Origin: Peronospora farinosa
Taxonomy: Eukaryota > Oomycota > Peronosporomycetes > Peronosporales > Peronosporaceae
Direction: 5' to 3'
Length of the DNA: 64,000 bases
Assembly: GCA_947646735.1 (NCBI GenBank)
Contig: CANTFK010000921.1
Span: forward strand, 372,001-436,000
Shown here: positions 52,350 to 63,489 of the stretch, piece by piece
How the letters are laid out: each line of letters opens with the position of its first letter
Numbering within the stretch: the stretch's first letter is position 1
The notes under the pieces: generated by a model
Told to the model about the DNA's origin: nothing
Seen by the model: the letters and a program-made list of their open reading frames with translations, nothing else
The model's database searches: none
Position numbers and translations under genes: made by a program

Positions 52350-55300
52350 AAATGTTGGTATATGCTTATGATCCTTCTGAATGGACGAAGACCTCCTTAC
52401 CGGGCGACCATACAAGCGATCACAATTCCAGATCAATATGTGGTGATTCCCGTGGGCAAATCGACCGAAGTGAAGATCGGAGTTAGTCCTCCTAAAGCCA
52501 AGATCTGGGTGAGGCGCGATCCGAAGGGGGTACCTACAGTAACTACGGGACCAGGTCAGATCAAGTATCTACAGCTGACTAATATCGGTGATCAAGAAGT
52601 GACTTTAAGTCATGGATCGCCATTAGGCTGGTGGATGGTCGCTGATATGATACCTCGGTCCCCAGGATATGTCTCGGTGGGATCGCGTCGGATCGCGTCG
52701 TAACGAATGGCAGACGTTAGCGTTCGAAGCGACAACGGATCGAGAAGAAGAACTACTGGAAGAATTTACCGGACCGCTAGTGGATCATCCTTCGTACCCT
52801 ACACCGAAGAGGATCTTAACACGCTCAAAAGAGGAAGCAGAAGAAAGGTCTACGGAAACGGTGAAACTTACGACACGACCCAATGATGAATGCGATGCGA
52901 TAAGAGAAATCGGTGGAAACAATGTAGAAGATCCGGTGATCGAAGATGAAAGTGAACAAGTAGCGCAATCTCCATGGGTAATCAATGCGATCAGAGGGAT
53001 GTCAAATGTCGATCACGTGCAAGGGCCGTGGGGTGAAGATAATTACACTCACAATAACTATACACAGAAATGTATGGAGCGCGATCCGACAATTAATGAC
53101 CGCGATCTGGCTGATCTGGCAATCAATGACCCCGATCGAAATTGATGACGCGATCTGGCCGATCCGGTAGTTAATGACCGCGATCTGGCCGATCCGGTAG
53201 TTGATGACCGCGATCTGGTCGATCCGGTAGTTGATGACCGCGATCTGGCCGATCTGGATCGCGATCTACGAGAACAGGAGCAAGCTAGTGATACTACGAC
53301 TATCAACGACGAATGTATTCTAGCCGGAGGAAGTGTAAAGATGAAGCCTGAAGACTCGATGTATTATCACGAGAGTGGTGAATTGTATGCCGAAGATGTG
53401 GATCAGCATATGGCTGTCTTGCCTGAGATTGTGTCATCCACCGAAGAAGTTACGATTGATGATATCCAAGTGGGCGATCCGGGAGTTCCTTTAACCAAGG
53501 ACCAAGAAGGTCTACGGCAATTAATTTGGGCGAACCGACACTTACTCATTGGCAAAGGAAATGCGCTTCCTCCTGCAGCTCGAGGAGCAGTATGTGATAT
53601 CGATGTTGGTGGAGCACACCCGATCGCACAACGAGTACGACCGGTCGCTCCCAAATTTCGCGAGAAGTTAGCTGACCTAATCAAAGGATTACTATCAGCC
53701 AGGATTATCCAGCCGTCGACATCACCATGGGCTTCGCCGATTGTGGTAATTATAAAAAAGAATGGTGTCGACATCCGGTTATGTATTGACTATCGGCGGG
53801 TGAATCAACTCACGAGATTGATGGTGTATCCTATGCCGCTGATTAGCGAATTATTGCAAGATATGGATAAAGCTATGTGGTATTGTTCGTTGGATATGGC
53901 CAGTGGATTTTGGGTCGTGGAAATGACCGAGCGAGCAAGGATGATTTCTGCTTTTATCACGCCGTCAGGCCTGTTCGAGTGGTTACGAATGCCGTTTGGG
54001 CTAAAAAACGCTCCGCAGATTTACCAACGTCTAATTGATAATGCACTGTATGGATACCTCAAGATCGGTACGGATCCAAACGCAATTGCCACAGGATCAC
54101 TCGACTCCGCTGATACGGTAACGGGATCGCCAAAGCTGGTTGATGTATTCACTGAAGGCGAACCGGATACTAGCCAGAAGCCATCTGTGCTCGGCCGAAG
54201 GTCATATATTGATGACATACTAATTCCAGCAACCTCGTGGGCCTCCTTATATGATAAGGTAAAGCGATTGTTAGAAGTATGCAACGAATGGAATTTGTCG
54301 ATCAGTCTCGCTAAACGTTTTTGGGGACGACGTAAGGTGGACTACCTGGGTCATCAAGTCTCACTTGCAGGAATCGAAGCTAATCCAAAGGATTTGGGAT
54401 CGCTGGTGAATATTCCGTTCCCAAAAACGTTGCGATCGATGCAATCGTTTCTGGGAAGTTTGAATTACTATAGTCGATTTGTCGAAGACTTTGCGATTTA
54501 TGCGTCAGTGCTATATGAATTACGGGAAGCAGATTTCCACGAAATCCGCTGTTCTGACAAGATGAATGCATTGAATTCGCCTATCGCCACCAGGAATGAT
54601 TCAGATCAAAAGTTCGATATTGGGGACGACCCAGATCCAGAAGGACGGACTCGATGGGAAAAAGCGATGATCGCATTTACCATGTTGAAAGCCAAGATCG
54701 CTAATACCCCGATCCTCAAACACTTCGATCCAGATCGGCCTCCGGTAATTATCGTATATGCGAGTCAATGGGCAGTTTAAGCAGCTTTGTTGCAGAAGTA
54801 TGATGGCACATACTGGCCAGTTACGTTTACAAGCCGAACGCTGAAGCCTAATGAGATCAATTACGGAATGGTCGAGAAGGAGATACTAGCTTTACTTCGG
54901 ATTTTGGATATATGTTATTGCATGCTAGTCTCGCGAGAGATTAAAGTTCTTACGCGTTTCTCGACGATGGCCTGGTTGGTGCAATCCTTCGGTCTCAATG
55001 GCAGGCTAGGTAGGTGGGCCGCATTATTATCGACTTGGACTTTGGAGATCAAGAAATGTGAAAAGGGCGAAGATGAAATGCTTGGTGCCCTGGCTGCAAG
55101 TGACCCGTGAAGAAGTCGTTGAAGTGTTGATCGCGATCGCTCCCCGGAAACAGCCAAGGCAAACTCTAAGTATGCCACCGCCTACGGTGGAAGAAGATGG
55201 AAGTCTCTTGGTTGTCAGTTTCGATGGATCGGCATGAACCAAGCGAAAGGGTGGATCATACAGTGCGATAATATGGAAACTTCCTGAGTGGACTATTGTG

Positions 55301-55920
55301 GCTTGCTGCATCGGAATATGCAACGGACTTAACAGTGAACGAAGCCGAATATCGGGGTTTACTATTAGGCTTTGATCTGTTGGAGAATCAGACTAGGGGA
55401 CGCGTTATTATTTGTGGCGACTCCAACCTAGTGATTCGACAGATGCGGGGTGAAATCGATTGCAAGGCTCCTGGACTGCAGCTGTTGCGACAGAAAGCAA
55501 TGGAGAAGCTTCAATCATGGCCGATCCATGAGTTCTTACATATGAAACGCGACTGGAACCAAAGTGCAGATCGACTGGCGAGTACTGCTTTACAGAAGGA
55601 ACAAGGTGTGGTCATCACTTCGGAAGGAGATCGCCAAGATCTCATTACCCTTAATAGACTGGATGAGTTGTTGAAGTCGAAGCAGACCGAATCGGTGGTT
55701 AAAGTGGCTGCGATTACCAGAGCAACCCGGAGAAGACGTCAACCACCTGAGATTTTGCAAGAATTTGAGCGCGAATAAGTTCGCCGTAATCGGTTTGAAG
55801 TTATGCAGTCTCATGAAGAGGAAAAGCGGAAGATTAGTGAATTTATTATCTTGCTTACGGAGAGTGGAAATGGCTGTACAAGATGGCTGCATAGGCTAAA
55901 CGAACGAGGATATATGTGAA
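52350..55920 (+). pseudogene. Family E pol, copy E2 (protease spacer, RT, RNase H, chromodomain end)
   Basis: From 52350: IQAITIPDQYVVIPVGKSTE and QLTNIGDQEVTLSHGSPLGWW, a pre-RT region, then an acidic spacer with 30-base repeats. RT (53341-54780): ARIIQPSTSPWASPIVVIIK, CIDYRRVNQLT, GLFEWLRMPFGLKNAPQIYQ, the catalytic YIDD in SYIDDILIPATS, and YLGHQVS. A single TAA at 54778-54780 interrupts otherwise continuous sequence into VTFTSRTLKPNEINYGMVEK. RNase H (55296-55778) has DLTVNEAEYRGLLLGFDLL, VIICGDSNLVIRQM and FLHMKRDWNQSADRLAS. It jumps directly to the chromodomain end RNRFEVMQSHEE near 55800: the integrase is deleted. The 5' end is cut by the LTR-like block. Confidence 0.82.
53080..53260 (+). 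repeat. 30-base tandem repeat within family E pol
   Basis: About five units of the form GATCTGGCCGATCCGGTAG plus TTGATGACCGC, encoding DRDLADPVV(D/N)-type decapeptides. A stop/frameshift at 53143-53145 splits the array between frames. Confidence 0.8.
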
Positions 55921-56092
55921 TATGAGTTGTCGGTCGAAGGTCTGAAAGACCAGATCACGACTGAAAAGGCCCAAAATAAGACGACAATTGCAAGAACGAC
56001 CAAAAGGATGAAGCAAAACAGTGAAAATATATTAAATGCTGAAGAAATGAAATCGGATCGCGAAGTGCTACTCCAGATCGGATCGCGAGAAG

Positions 56093-58571
56093 TTACTTTG
56101 GAAAGAACTTACCGTCCAGACGAGGGATCAGCGATCCCGGGTGATCTTCAATCGAAATTCGATACTGATTTCTCCACGGCTCGGCAGAGTCCAACATTGA
56201 GAGCGCGGTAACCAGGTTAGGGATATTCTTCTTCTCGCACTCCAAACCAGGATACCATGGTCGCACTTCTGCGTACACTGGAAAGTGAAGGAAGTATGGA
56301 TCCAACAAAATGTCCAGATCGCAGTGTCCTTCGATCATCCCTTGGAGAATAACGCGAAGAATAGTCTTCCAGCGGGGTCCAGATCTCGACCGACGCTGTT
56401 TGCGTTGCTGACAAAATTGCGCCAGCTCTGTATACTCCTTCCGATGTTCGCGGGAGATATACAGGAAGTGGGTTGCCTTCCACAAGGCTTGCCTATGGCG
56501 ATCTTCATATATCCAGGTAAATGTCCGCCAGATCTTTGAACCAACCGGTCAGAGGGAAAGAGATGGGAGCAATCGGCCGACGAGTGACGTTCCACGGTTT
56601 CTGATCGTAAAGCGCAGTAACTTGTGCCGGGGTGATCAGTCGGGGAATCCACTCAGAATCAAGAAGAGATTTGGGATTGGCTTGAGGGGTGAAGATATAC
56701 CCTCTCGGTCGGGACAAGTGTCGATAGAAGAACTCCACTCCCAATTCTGCAACACTGGTTAGACTGACCCGTCGGGCGGACCATGGAGCAACCTGAGTCG
56801 ACGATCGGGGCTTTCGCTCACGATATCCAGGGATCCATGCATCACGTGATTTTTGGAGATCCGGCAGATCGGCGTATTAAGCGGGAGTGAGCAACTGGTT
56901 TATATCTTCACGGATGTCACTGGAAACGCTAATCTTCCCGTCCGAGTCGCTAGAAGGTTCGCCAAAAAGGTCGACCTTGGAAATCTTGGTCGTAAGGATA
57001 GGGGGTGTAGCAGGACTCGAGACTGGTGATTTTTTGGAGGGTGGGCTACCATTGTGAAATATGATAGGGGACTGAGACGATCCGGTGTTGCCAGAGAGTT
57101 TCGTCATGGTGGTGCGACGCCTCGCGGTTGAACGCGATCCGGATAGAGCAGCAAGTGTAGCGTCTTCGGGATCGGAAGACCACCCGTCATGCTCAATTTC
57201 AGGCGAAGGCGAGCGACACGCTTTGCGTTTCCCTTTAGCTTTCGACGGAACATTGAGTCGCGTTGTAATAATGGATCTCACCGACTTGGCAGATCGTTTT
57301 GGGGTACCATATCGCGCCGGAGTACCAGATAGCGCTAAAGGTATTAGACTGTGCCGAGGTACCAGATCGCGCTGGAATTTCATATCGCGTCGAAGTACCA
57401 GATCGCGCCGGAGTACCAGATTGCGTCGAATTATCAGATCGCGCCGAAGTATCAGATCGCGCTGAAGTATCAGATCGCGCCAGGGTACTAGATCGCGCTG
57501 AACTATCAGATCGCGTCAGAGTACCAGATCGCGGTGGAATGCCAGATCGCTCCGAGGTCGCGGATTGAGTGGAAGTACCGGAAGAGCTGTGGGGACGTTT
57601 GCAGGGGACGTCCAGAGTCGGTGAAGATGACGCACGTTTGCGATTGGGTGACGAGGGATTGGAAAGCGCGAGAAGGCTAGTCGGAGAAGGAAGTAAGCCC
57701 GTAGCCAACTCTGACAAATGCGAACGAAGTAAGTCTCGATCCTGGATGGCCAGATCGCGCTCCGCCTCTCGATCTGCAACTTCGGTACGAAGTCGACCCA
57801 AAGCTGCGTCGTTCCGAATACTTGCATACTCGCACTCAGGAGGCGATCATGATCAAGCTCGAGCGCGCTCAGCGTGTCTTGCAGTTGTTTCGCGGCTTGC
57901 TGGGCCTGAGAACGAGCTTTCTTGTACTTGGACGCCTTGCTTTTCATGCGTCGAAAGTCAGCAGCCAGAGTACTGTCAGCAGCATTACGCTATGCGAGGA
58001 TGGAATCCAATTGCTGTTGGAGGGACGCGATCTGCTGCCGGAATTTTCCTTCCAGAGTTCGCTAAAGATTGGCCGCCTCACGGCGGAATTTATACTGCAG
58101 GCGATGTTTCTCTGCATTGGCTCGAAACAAGGCATTCCTCAGATATGCGATCTCCTGAGACTGATCCGTTAGCTGGTTCAGTTCTTCGTCGAGACCTTCG
58201 GCCATGTGGAGAGAGACATCAAGTTGTTTACGCAACTCTTCATCTCGACGCAAGACGAATGTGCACAGTCGAGGCACCAACTCGTGATACGCATTGAGTT
58301 CCGTCTCCAGCTGATTTCCACGAAATTCCTGCTCCCATAAGGCATTTTCCATGGAGTGATAACTTTCCACGATGGTATCTTGGGCTTCCAGGCGGTCATA
58401 CAATGAAGAAACCAACGAGATCGCGTTCTGACGATCCGTAACGGGAGGAAGGATTATCCGGGTAGACGGGAGCAGGATACGGGATCCGGTAGAAGAATTC
58501 ATCGGTAGATCGCGCGGGACGAGCACACCAGTTTGGGGGTGGTGATCGTTTTCGGGTGGACATCTGGCCAT
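56093..58571 (-). pseudogene. Family E accessory ORF, copy E2 (longest copy)
   Basis: From MARCPPENDHH at 58571 the order is: ILPPVTDRQNAISLVSSLYD; a long coiled coil (LEAQDTIVESYHSMENALWE, KQLDVSLHMAEGLDEELNQL, RRMKSKASKYKKARSQAQQA); a Ser/Thr/Ala/Arg repeat region (57302-57559); KGKRKACRSPSPEIEHDGWS; ISKVDLFGEPSSDSDGKISV; then a conserved globular C-terminal domain (PLTGWFKDLADIYLD, WKATHFLYISREHRKEY, GMIEGHCDLDILLDPYF, RPWYPGLECE, QYRISIEDHPGSLIPRLDGK) ending at 56093. Two in-frame TAG codons (about 58062 and 57993) and a few frameshifts break it. No CCHC knuckle, protease or polymerase motif is present. It runs against pol and ends about 175 bases from it. Confidence 0.72.
57302..57559 (-). 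repeat. 18-base coding minisatellite in the accessory ORF
   Basis: About 14 units of GTACCAGATCGCGC plus four variable bases. On the minus strand they encode hexapeptides such as SDTSAR, SGTPAR and SDSSAR, a Ser/Thr/Arg-rich low-complexity linker. Confidence 0.85.
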
Positions 58572-59216
58572 AGGGGACGAAGGGACGAGAAGCGTGAAAC
58601 GAGACAGTGCACAGCTAGGCCAACACTGTATGTGGGCTAACGGTGCAGGGGACGATTGTGGCGAAGCGAAGGAGTGAATTTGGCGAAGTGTGATCGCATA
58701 TTTTCGGTTAAGTACGAAATGGCCAATATTGATGAATCGCAAACTCGCAGAAAGGTTTCGAGATGATGGCAAATGGGATGGAAAACAGTGAATGGTGGAG
58801 TTTGCAGTTCTATGTGGGATCAAATATGGCCTAGAAACTACGCAATTGCGATCTTCGGTATTTTTCGATGGCGATCCGCGTGAACGCGATCGCTAAGAAG
58901 GAGGATTGGTACATCCAAGTATATGGAATACGGTCTGGTGTGAATTACATCGCTATGGAAGACTGGAATGAGGTGGACATGACACGTCATATAGATGGAC
59001 CATCTCACATCACCCGAGAAACGGTGAAGAGGACAAGTCGTGATCCGGCGGACCGCGATCTGATACTAATTATTAGTACCGCGATCCGATATTAATTATT
59101 AGTACCGCGATTCGATACTAAAAATGGTTTTATATCCAATCGAGGTAGCGATCCAGATCGCGGCGATATTGGAGTGGACCACATTACAAGATCTAATTTT
59201 TCCGAAAGGGCAATAC
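58572..59216. other. Retroelement spacer between E2 and E3
   Basis: Contains GATCGCG-rich sequence and a short direct repeat of GATACTAATTATTAGTACCGCGAT (about 59057-59120). Probably LTR or untranslated sequence of family E. No gene is supported. Confidence 0.4.
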
Positions 59217-59652
59217 ATGGCAATAGATCCTGAGCTACAGATAGTCAAGATCATAGGTTTTGGTATTTGATTGGTTAACATTAACAGAGTTCAGTTTGCT
59301 TCTAAGTACACGTGTCGACTTCTCTTCCGGGCTGGATTCTTTGGCCTCCCGACGTCTCAAGGAAGTCTACATACTACGCAAGTTATATTCCTGGATTGTT
59401 TGGCCAGGGATTGCAATAATTCTCAACAAAACAACTCAAGCTGCGATTGGACGCAGAGGACTAAGAAGTCCAGATACAAGATCGCGAGACGGCTCAAGTG
59501 GTCAGAAGGCAAGCGTATCAAGTATCTACATTTTTGGACAAGGCGATCTCAAGGGAGATCAGGGCGACTAAAAAAGAGCACCTTAAGAACAACTGCGATC
59601 TTGTGAGGAATTCCACTCGATCGCCCCCCATCTATCCCTAACACAATCAAGT
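59217..59652 (+). repeat. Family E leader/LTR-proximal region, copy E3
   Basis: Matches the minus strand of 48696-48271: starts ATGGCAATAGATCCTGAGC (MAIDPEL), contains an in-phase equivalent of LVNIN, and ends with the shared block TCGACTCAAGTCTACCGAG and GCAACCCGCCC. It lies immediately before the integrase remnant, as in E1. Confidence 0.5.
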
Positions 59653-60765
59653 TCAACATCGACTCAAGTCTACCGAGAAGAGAGCAACCCGCCCTACCGA
59701 CGGGTACACAAGGTGAGGAAGGAATTGCTTTACACGGAAACGGAGTACCCCCTCCGTTAGTCGGTCGTCCGGGCGCCAGTGGAGAGTTGGAATCGCATCA
59801 GCAATTTTGCGAATCCCACTCCACCACACATGGCCTACCGACCTCAAGCGAGCGGCACTGCTGAGAGAATGGTCCAGACTCTAACATGATCGCTCAAGAT
59901 GTACGTAGTCGACGTGGGACAGCGATACTGGGATGAATACGCGGAACGTTTAACGTTCGTATTAAACACGGATCAAGGCAGAGTGCAAAAGAAACACCGT
60001 TCTATCTGGTCCAGGAATGGATGCTAGGACCACTATTGAGACCATGTTACCGGTGGTAAACACTCGACGTCAAGAATCAGGACATCGGAGATGGAGATAT
60101 CGGATTCAGAGTCACTATCAGCGAGCAAGGGACCAAGTCAACGAGAATTCACGGGCGGCTAGTCAGGCTCGGGTGCAAGCGCAAAATGAAGGGGTAGTCG
60201 GCCACGAAATTCAGCCAGGGGCCCGGGTATGGCTATACTTAGACCGAGTGAAGGAGGGGTATGCCAAGAAATTGGCCCACCTATGGCATGGACCGTTCCG
60301 AGTCCAGGGGTTAGTCGGAGATCATGCAGTACGTCTGGAGTTACGAGATACAGAATACAGACTATTCCCAATCGTGCACATCTCCAAGCTCAAGCCCGTC
60401 AGAGAGTTCCCCGATCGACCTAATAGCGAGCTGAAAGTGGATGGAACGGATCGAGTCGACTTCGACGAATGTCTGCTACCAGAAGACAGCTGGGTGCGGG
60501 AATTGGAGGAAGGCGAGTATGAATTCTAAAAAGAATTTGTAGAGAGCCGTATAGGCAAGAAGACTCGGTATGGAAGGCAACGAAGAGAAATTTTCGTGCA
60601 ATGGAAGGGACACCCTGACCCCTCGTGGGTGGACGAAGTGGATCTGAATTGCGGAACTTTACTCCGGGACTTCGAGCGCAAGAAGACAAGCCGTTACCGC
60701 TTCGAAGTAATGCAAAGCCATGAATACCGAATACTAGCAGACTGTAGCAAGATCCTTGGAAGGTA
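59653..60765 (+). pseudogene. Family E integrase C-terminal half and chromodomain, copy E3
   Basis: Plus strand: MAYRPQASGTAERMVQTLT (near 59830, after a short leader remnant), YWDEYAERLTFVLNTDQG, then the frame 60017-60529 with RRWRYRIQSHYQRARDQVNE, GARVWLYLDRVKEGYAKKLA, LWHGPFRVQGLVGDHAVRLE and FPIVHISKLKPVREFPDRPN, then the chromodomain KTRYGRQRREIFVQWKGHPD, PSWVDEVDLNCGTLLRDFE, RFEVMQSHEY, stopping near 60765. Gag-RT-RNase H and the integrase N-terminal half are missing. Its end faces the accessory ORF end at about 61010. Confidence 0.75.
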
Positions 60766-60835
60766 GACCTGGTCCCTCATTGGTAGACCTGGTCTTTCAT
60801 TAGGTAGACCCGGTCCCTCGTTGGTAGACCTAGGT
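60762..60835. repeat. About 20-base tandem repeat between convergent ORF ends
   Basis: GGTAGACCTGGTCCCTCATT-like units begin at 60762, 60782, 60803 and 60823, in the gap between the end of pol and the end of the accessory ORF of E3. A related GGGTAGACCCGGG lies near 63200 beside the far end of the same element. Confidence 0.75.
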
Positions 60836-61009
60836 CGCCTATGGGGAGACCTCGACCTTTCACAGGTCCGGTGTATAGAAGAATGGAGAACAAATAGGGA
60901 AGATTGCCAAGATCACCTGGAACAGAGGAAGGTATGGCAGAGGAGATGGAAGATGGACAAGCGCACAAAAATAGGATCGAAGAGAACAAAGAATCTTGTT
61001 CAAAGGAAG

Positions 61010-63003
61010 ACCTAAATGGGTGGCCCAAAAGTTACCCTTGAGGCGTGGGACTAGAGCGCCAGGATGGGGCACAGAAGACAACCGATATTGGGTGAGCCAC
61101 GGCCACGCGAAATCCGACACCCGAAGGGCCTCAAGCAGGTCGACTGGGTCCGACCCCTCCTCACGACCAGGGTACCAGTAAACTACACGGCGAGTTCGAA
61201 GAAGATGACGGAAGAGGGGGTCCAGGAAGATGTCGAGATCGCAGTGGCCCTTGCTCATCCCAATGAAAATAAGGTCGACCACCTCCCGCCACGCTCGAGT
61301 CGCCCGACTCCGACGCTTCTTCCGCGCGTTTTAATATGACGCGAGGAAAGAGTTCGCTCGCGATCGGTCCTTGGAGATCCACAGGCAGTGGGTCGCCTCC
61401 CAAAGTGCTTGAATATGCTCTTCGTCAAACTGGGTGTAAACCGCCGCCAACTGGGCAAACCAGCCAACAGGTCGGAAGAAAACGGGCTGCATGGGAACAC
61501 GAGCTTCCACCCAAGGTTCCGCCGCCAGAAATCTCTGGATCATCGGAGGGTTCACCAGTGACTTCTTCCATTTGGGAGGGCGGTCGAGGTTTCCGTCTGG
61601 AGGACCGAACCAATCCCAAGGTAGATCCAGCTGGTTGACCAAGTCTTTTGGAGACATGGTTACAATGCACCACGAATTGACCAGGTCGACCGGCCAAGGT
61701 GCCACTTCCGCGGCAGAGAATGTCTTCGACTGCATGCACCCTGAGATGATGGCGACTCTGGGAAGCAGGCTGGAGTCGGCCAAAGGGGGCGAAGTGTTGT
61801 CCGCAACAGTAGGCGCACTCTTGTCTTTCTCCACAGACGACTCGGTCTCCGAGTCCGACGTCCCGAACATCGCCCGTTCAGCGAGAGGCCAGAAGCCGAG
61901 GTGGTCCTCAATGGGGGAGCGGACGTCGGCGGAAGACGTAAAGAGTTTGCACTGGTGGGGCGACGATTAGAAGAACGAGACTTGGCCAGAGCCGCCCGAA
62001 GTGTCTCGCTGTCTTCGCTGAGGTCGTCGTCCGAAGACTCCAACAAGACAGGAGAACGGCCACCAGAGACTGCCGACAGCGGTATGGCAGATGTGTCGGG
62101 CCTCGGAGGCTTGGAAACTTTGGCAGGCACACGGGGTGACAGCCGCCTGGACCGTTTACCAAGAGCTTTCGCAGGCCTCGAAGGGGAACATACGGCCGGG
62201 AGCGAAGCTGCCGAAGGAGGAGCTGGTCCCGGAGGTGGCCCATCGGAGAAGTCGACGTGATCAAGCTCTGCAGCAAGAGCGAGTAAGGGTTTCCAATGTG
62301 GTCGATCTTTCATCGCAGGCGATCCACCTGTGTCGTCTCGCGCTGAAGAGCTTTGTGGAGTTAGACCACCAGCTGGGAAATATCGCGTAACTTTTCTTCC
62401 AAACGCTCACAACGAGTGGTCAATAAGGTGGCCAAATGGGGACTTCACCTAGCCGTCTCCCGCAGTCCTCTATGCGGTAAGATTGCGCGTCCACGAGAGC
62501 TTGCAGTTCCTGCAGAGCTACACGCACGTCGACTGGAGCGGAAGACGGGTTGTCAACCTTGGAGACCGACGTGGCAGAAGAATCTGACGTCTTGGCAGAG
62601 GCGAAGCGGTGAAGAGAGGAGAGCTACCAACGACGACAGTTTCGGTTGAACTCAGCGGTGAAGATACCGGCCCGGGAAGGTCGACCAAGGACGCCTCTTC
62701 GAATGGAGGGTCGACCGAAGGCGCGGAAACGATCGAGGTCGGCTCTTCAGACGGTGGGTCGGTGGACGGTGGGTAAGCAGACGGTGGGTCGGTGGACGGT
62801 GGGTCAGCAGACGGTGGGTCAAAACCAGGGGAAGACATGGCTGGACAGACACGAGCTAGAGATGGATGAGCAACAAAGGGGACAGTAAAGGACCTACGTG
62901 ACGAAGGAAGTGAAGACATGCGCGTTCTCAATCCGTTGGACGGCTGAGCAAGTGCTGGGGGCGGCTGTGGTGAAGTGCTGTTTATGCGATGTGAAGACTC
63001 CAT
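61010..63003 (-). pseudogene. Family E accessory ORF, copy E3
   Basis: Minus strand from MESSHRINSTSPQPP (63003): Pro/Ser-rich N-terminus with 15-base repeats (DPPSTDPPSA), KRSRRLSPRVPAKVSKPPRP and VLLESSDDDLSEDSETLRAA with LAKSRSSNRR (62313-61900), FGTSDSETESSVEKDKS (61870), PVGWFAQLAAVYTQFDEEHI with ALWEATHCLWISKDRSR (61870-61331), then MSKGHCDLDIFLDPLF, YWYPGREEGSDPVDLLEAL and QYRLSSVPHPGALVPRLKGN (61282-61010). Every C-terminal block has a counterpart in E2 at about 45-60 percent identity by eye. Frameshifts interrupt it. It converges on the E3 chromodomain. Confidence 0.7.
62750..62824 (-). repeat. 15-base coding repeat
   Basis: Five units of GACGGTGGGTCGGTG or GACGGTGGGTCAGCA. The minus strand encodes (DPPST/A) pentapeptides in the N-terminal part of the E3 accessory ORF. 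Confidence 0.85.
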
Positions 63004-63489
63004 AATTTAGTTGGATTCGATATATAGACCGTGGGTCAGGGACAGGAGACCAGAGAGACAGGGACCTCGAAGGGGAGCGACCGTTGGTGGAGAACAATCC
63101 GCAGGACCCACAGAAGAAAAAGTCAGGTCAGGGTACCGGTTAACCGGTACCGAATGGAGTTGACCATGGCCCTTCATTGATCGATTTGGCCCCTCGTGGG
63201 TAGACCCGGGTTGTAATGGGCTACATTACACATAGTTAACACAAATAAACAAATACATATGTAGACAGGTGCTGGGCCCGAATAGCGGGCACAGCGTGAC
63301 AATCTATTATTGGATTATTTTTGGTTCCTAAAGTCCCAATATGGACCAATGATAAATCAACCTGAAATTGTGTGGTTCCCGAAAGGCGGGAACACTGTCG
63401 TATTTATTACGACTAAAATCTTCGTAATTAGTATGAATGAAAACCAAAATAAAATCAGAGTTAATTTTACTTAATACCTAATACTTGGG
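63004..63489. other. End of E3 and LTR-start-like motif
   Basis: Non-coding. TGTAATGGGCTACATTACA at 63212 resembles an LTR start in plus orientation and may be the beginning of the 3' LTR of E3. GCCCGAATAGCGGGC and TTCCCGAAAGGCGGGAA form small hairpins at about 63278 and 63379. The following family A LTR cuts or adjoins it. Confidence 0.4.
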
